Assembly: GCA_040751755.1 (NCBI GenBank)
Contig: JBFMHC010000046.1
Coordinates: forward strand, 124,001-188,000
DNA from: PFJX01 sp040751755
Lineage (GTDB): Bacteria; Pseudomonadota; Gammaproteobacteria; Burkholderiales; Thiobacillaceae
Reading direction: 5' to 3'
DNA: 64,000 bases
Shown: piece after piece, positions 61,411 through 64,000 of the stretch
Position numbering within the stretch: the stretch's first letter is position 1
Layout of the letters: the number at the start of each line of letters is the position of its first letter
Notes under the pieces: generated by a model
Database searches by the model: none
The model's input: only the letters and a program-made list of their open reading frames with translations
Told to the model about the DNA's origin: nothing
Program-made: the position numbers and the translations under genes

Positions 61411-62469
61411 ATGGACGTTCACAGCAAGCCTATCCAGGAGCGCATCGACTGGCTGTTCGACATCGCGCAGCGCTATTCGGTCGACTTCACCAGCCCCGAG
61501 ACCTATCTCGCCCGCCAGCGCTACCTGGCCGTCCATCCCACCAACATCGTCGCACTCAAGTGCATGGACGGCCGCATCAACATCCCTGTCGCCACCAACA
61601 CCCCGCCCGGCATCATTCATCCCTTTCGCAACCTGGGGGGCATGTTCAACCTGGGCTGGCCGCACCTGAACGAGGTGCTCGCCCATCACGTCAGGGACAT
61701 CGTCCATACGGGCCGCCAGGTCCTGGTGCTGATCACCTACCATTTCTCCAAGGGGGATCCGCATCGCGGGTGCGCGGGCTTCAACTACGACACCGAGGCC
61801 GCCATCGCCCACACCCACGCGATCAAGGAACAGGTGGAGTTCGTCTTCGGCCATGGCCACGGCACCGTGTACCCCGTCGTTTGCGGTTTCGAGACCGACG
61901 ACGACGCCCTCATCCTGCATGGCCGGGACGGTGCCCAGCTCGATCTGGCGGAACTGACGCCGGACAAGGCAGACACCCTGCTGCCCTGGCTTGCCGCCCT
62001 GTTCCCGGATATGCCGGGACAGATGCGCGAGGACCTGCTGCCCCTGCTCAAGGGCAACCTGGAGCACACCGCCCATGTCCGCCAGCTCAACCGCACCCTG
62101 GATATCCAGCACCGGGAATGGATGATCTGCGTCGGCCGCGGCTTCGATTTCCTGCATACCCCGAACCTGGCGCTGATCATCGGCCCCTACAGTCCCAACC
62201 TCGCCGATCCGATCCGCAAGGCCGCCAGCATCATCCTCAACAACATGCAGACCGGGCGCATCCCGGACGACGGCTTCCTGCTGCTGGCCTCATCGCCCTA
62301 TGACGAGGTTGGGATGGACCGGGCGCGTGCCGAGATGAAGGCGCGCTTCATGTCGGAATTCACCGCCCAGGTGATCAAGACCGAGTTCCCCGCCCTGGCC
62401 GGCAGGATGCACCAGCGCACGGCCGTGCTGAACTCCCATTCCCGCGCGCTGGAACTGACGGGTATCTGA
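61411..62469 (+). CDS. Putative beta-type carbonic anhydrase (Pro_CA_2-like)
   Basis: This 352-residue protein has beta-carbonic anhydrase-like metal motifs: CMDGRI (Cys51, Asp53, Arg55), the following NLGG strand in HPFRNLGGMFN, and H118-R-G-C121 in DPHRGCAGF. The rest of the chain is longer than standard beta-CAs and differs strongly in the C-terminal 200 residues. It is possibly a divergent carbonic anhydrase paired with bicarbonate uptake. A catalytic test is lacking; it could be a zinc protein of another function. It is convergent with the PDC-sensor gene (11 bases between stops). Confidence 0.6.
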   Translation: MDVHSKPIQERIDWLFDIAQRYSVDFTSPETYLARQRYLAVHPTNIVALKCMDGRINIPVATNTPPGIIHPFRNLGGMFNLGWPHLNEVLAHHVRDIVHTGRQVLVLITYHFSKGDPHRGCAGFNYDTEAAIAHTHAIKEQVEFVFGHGHGTVYPVVCGFETDDDALILHGRDGAQLDLAELTPDKADTLLPWLAALFPDMPGQMREDLLPLLKGNLEHTAHVRQLNRTLDIQHREWMICVGRGFDFLHTPNLALIIGPYSPNLADPIRKAASIILNNMQTGRIPDDGFLLLASSPYDEVGMDRARAEMKARFMSEFTAQVIKTEFPALAGRMHQRTAVLNSHSRALELTGI

Positions 62470-62480
62470 GCGATTCCGGC

Positions 62481-63437
62481 TCAGGTGGACGCTGCGCTGC
62501 CGAGCCAGAACCCCACGTTCTTGTCCAGGAATTCGTCCCAGGGCATGTAGTGGGAGCCGTCGCAGGAGAAGGTGAGGCCTACAATGCCATTGAAGATGTT
62601 GAGCATCCCCGAGCGCAGATAGAGGGTCTCGTCCATGAAGCGCAGTTCCTTGAACAGCCGCAGGATGGGCCGGATCGCCTCCTCGGGCACCACGGCGTCG
62701 CCCGGGTAGTCCCGGCGGGGATAGGCAAGGCATAGATCCGGGGCGCTCAGGTCGGCAATGCCGTGCAGGCGGAAGCGGAAGGGGTCGTCCACCAGCCAGA
62801 GGGTGACCCTCGAACTGGAGAAGTGCAGCTTGGCATGGAAGACGCCGTGTACGGTGATCAACTCGGTGAGCAGGTCCAGCACCTCGTCCACATGCTCGTC
62901 CAAGGGGCTGGCCACCCGTTCCTGGTGGAACAAGCCGGCGCGGATTGCCGGGTCGCCCCGCATCTGCATCCACTGGCCTGGTTGTTGGTAGAGGGCTTGC
63001 GTGGCGGGCAGCTCGCGCAGGTCGAAGTCCGCTCCCAGGTAGCCCAGCAGTTCCCCGTTTTCCGTTTCGATGCGCTGCGCCGCCGTGAGGGAGGGGCGGC
63101 GCGCGTTGCGGCTGATGTAGGCCTCGGACAGGGAAAAGGGACTGCCGGCCAGTGCCTCCGCCAGGTAGGGGCGGTCGCTGCGATCGCGCCCGTAGTGTTC
63201 CTGCAGCAGCCCGGTGCGGGAGGCGTTGGCCGTGAGCTGGCGGGCATGGGTGTCCAGTACATAGAGATACTTGCAGTAGGGCAGCTCGGCCAGGCTCTCC
63301 ATCAGGAGCGCCTCCATGCGCTGGCGATCCGGCCAGGCCTCGCGGCAGCCCTCCGCCAAGTGGATCAGGGATGAAGACAGCCAGCCCTTGAGGATCTTTC
63401 GCTGGCGGGTGATTGAATCTTGAAGGGTCGAGGTCAT
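62481..63437 (-). CDS. PDC/Cache sensor-domain protein without output domain
   Basis: In this 318-residue protein, residues about 45-175 look like a PDC (Cache-type) sensor domain (YLYVLDTHARQLTANA, RDRSDRPYLAEALAGSPFSLSEAYI, GELLGYLGADFDLREL). No membrane helix and no HAMP, kinase, GGDEF or methyl-acceptor domain follows. The C-terminal half (about 200-318) is an unrecognised fold containing FMDETLYLRSGMLNIFNG and CDGSHYMPWDEF. It is divergent from sbtA and convergent with the CA-like gene, which links it to carbon acquisition. A soluble sensor or regulatory subunit is the best guess. Confidence 0.65.
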   Translation of the reverse strand: MTSTLQDSITRQRKILKGWLSSSLIHLAEGCREAWPDRQRMEALLMESLAELPYCKYLYVLDTHARQLTANASRTGLLQEHYGRDRSDRPYLAEALAGSPFSLSEAYISRNARRPSLTAAQRIETENGELLGYLGADFDLRELPATQALYQQPGQWMQMRGDPAIRAGLFHQERVASPLDEHVDEVLDLLTELITVHGVFHAKLHFSSSRVTLWLVDDPFRFRLHGIADLSAPDLCLAYPRRDYPGDAVVPEEAIRPILRLFKELRFMDETLYLRSGMLNIFNGIVGLTFSCDGSHYMPWDEFLDKNVGFWLGSAAST

Positions 63438-63670
63438 GCGGGCTCCGTCCCCAACCGAGGGGCTCGTTCATAGTATCAATGCAGGGAAGGGCATATGCGC
63501 CGTACCGCCGCCCCAATACGTCGCCTGGAGACATGCAGCCCTGGGACATCGCATTTTTAAAATAAACATTTGTATATCGTTTTGATTAGAAAACCATATT
63601 TCTACTTATTTATTGCCGTCATTAGGATGGGCTCACGACAAACAATGTCCAGATTCTCTGGAGGTGCGCC
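63438..63670. promoter_or_regulatory. AT-rich divergent control region of sbtA and the PDC gene
   Basis: The first half is ordinary GC-rich spacer. From about 63550 to 63630 it is strikingly AT-rich (TTTTTAAAATAAACATTTGTA, then TTTTGATTAGAAAACCATATT), a stretch suited to a regulated promoter. No clear LysR box was fixed. GGAGGT lies six bases before the sbtA ATG. Confidence 0.45.
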
Positions 63671-64000
63671 ATGTCCAGCCTGTCCAACATGCTCAACCCA
63701 GCGGTCCTGTTCTTCGGCCTGGGCTTTCTGGCCCAGGTCGTTCGTTCCGACCTGAAATTTCCCAACGACCTCGCCAAGGCCCTATCCATCTACCTGCTGG
63801 TGGGCATCGGCCTGCATGGCGGCATGGAACTGGTCAAGGTGGACCCGGCCAGTGCCGTCGGCGCGGTGATCGCCGCACTCGGCCTCGGCTTCGGCCTACC
63901 CATCGTGGCCTACCATCTGCTCATCTGGGTCGTGCGCATCGATCGCCTGAACGCCGCCGCCATCGCCGCCCACTACGGTTCTGTGAGCGCAGGCACCTTC
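63671..64000 (+). CDS. sbtA: Sodium-dependent bicarbonate transporter SbtA, N-terminal part
   Basis: The first 110 residues run to the window edge. MLNPAVLFFGLGFLAQVVRSDLKFP, then YLLVGIGLHGGMEL, VIAALGLGFGLPIVAYHLLI and NAAAIAAHYGSVSAGTF are characteristic of SbtA (DUF897). The last stretch is the conserved substrate-site helix region. SbtA imports bicarbonate with Na+ in cyanobacteria and chemoautotrophs. A PII-like SbtB gene often follows and may lie just beyond the edge. A GGAGGT ribosome-binding site supports the ATG at 63671. Confidence 0.9.
   Translation, partial: MSSLSNMLNPAVLFFGLGFLAQVVRSDLKFPNDLAKALSIYLLVGIGLHGGMELVKVDPASAVGAVIAALGLGFGLPIVAYHLLIWVVRIDRLNAAAIAAHYGSVSAGTF

Overview
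The window is 64 kb of GC-rich chromosome with tightly packed genes and many ATGA/GTGA overlaps. It looks like the core chromosome of a gammaproteobacterium. The evidence is gene order: the block argH / algR / hemC-hemD-hemX-hemY, cyaY / lppL-lysA and an AlgP-like Lys/Ala/Pro protein is the order known around the alginate-regulatory locus of Pseudomonas and relatives. The orders yhdP-nitrilase-tldD, coaBC-dut and ffs/dnaX-ybaB-recR point the same way. The right end carries an inorganic-carbon module (LysR regulator, carbonic-anhydrase-like protein, SbtA), so an autotroph is plausible (inference). No tRNA, rRNA, CRISPR array, insertion sequence or prophage was seen.

Layout. 1-15 kb: end of a flavin reductase, the heme operon hemC-D-X-short hemY, a secreted thioredoxin-fold protein, a frameshifted algR, argH, cyaY, lppL-lysA, the AlgP-like protein, thioredoxin, hda with a glycosyltransferase, nadA, mscL, a DUF4197 protein and an OmpA/TSP3 protein. 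15-28 kb (mostly minus strand): yhdP-nitrilase-tldD, then metH followed by an unusual CDKN3-like phosphatase/ADP-ribosylglycohydrolase fusion and a HIT-superfamily enzyme. 28-34 kb: rhodanese, yjdM, dut, coaBC, argB, hsp20 with a sigma-32-like promoter, and a divergent three-gene RiPP cluster (EGKCG-repeat precursor, MNIO/DUF692, DUF2063). 34-44 kb: gltBD, a DUF504 protein, a PEP-CTERM protein, an ABC exporter and an alpha/beta hydrolase. 43-53 kb: [2Fe-2S] ferredoxin, MazG-like and Nudix enzymes, a stand-alone TrpB2, aroG behind a putative Tyr/Phe attenuator, 4.5S RNA, pagL, dnaX, ybaB, recR, an HDOD-GAF protein and purB. 54-60 kb (minus): a long membrane/stress run (hpf, small membrane protein, htpX, unknown, PAP2, dgkA, CBS, terC, rhodanese lipoprotein, AI-2E transporter). 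60-64 kb: the LysR / CA-like / PDC-sensor / SbtA module.

The most interesting points are: the bufferin/HvfA-type RiPP cluster with six GKCG core motifs; the phosphatase-ADP-ribosylglycohydrolase fusion coupled to a HIT-type enzyme; the carbon-uptake module at the right edge; the attenuator-like leader before aroG; and the single-base frameshift in a G8 tract of algR, with no adjacent algZ.
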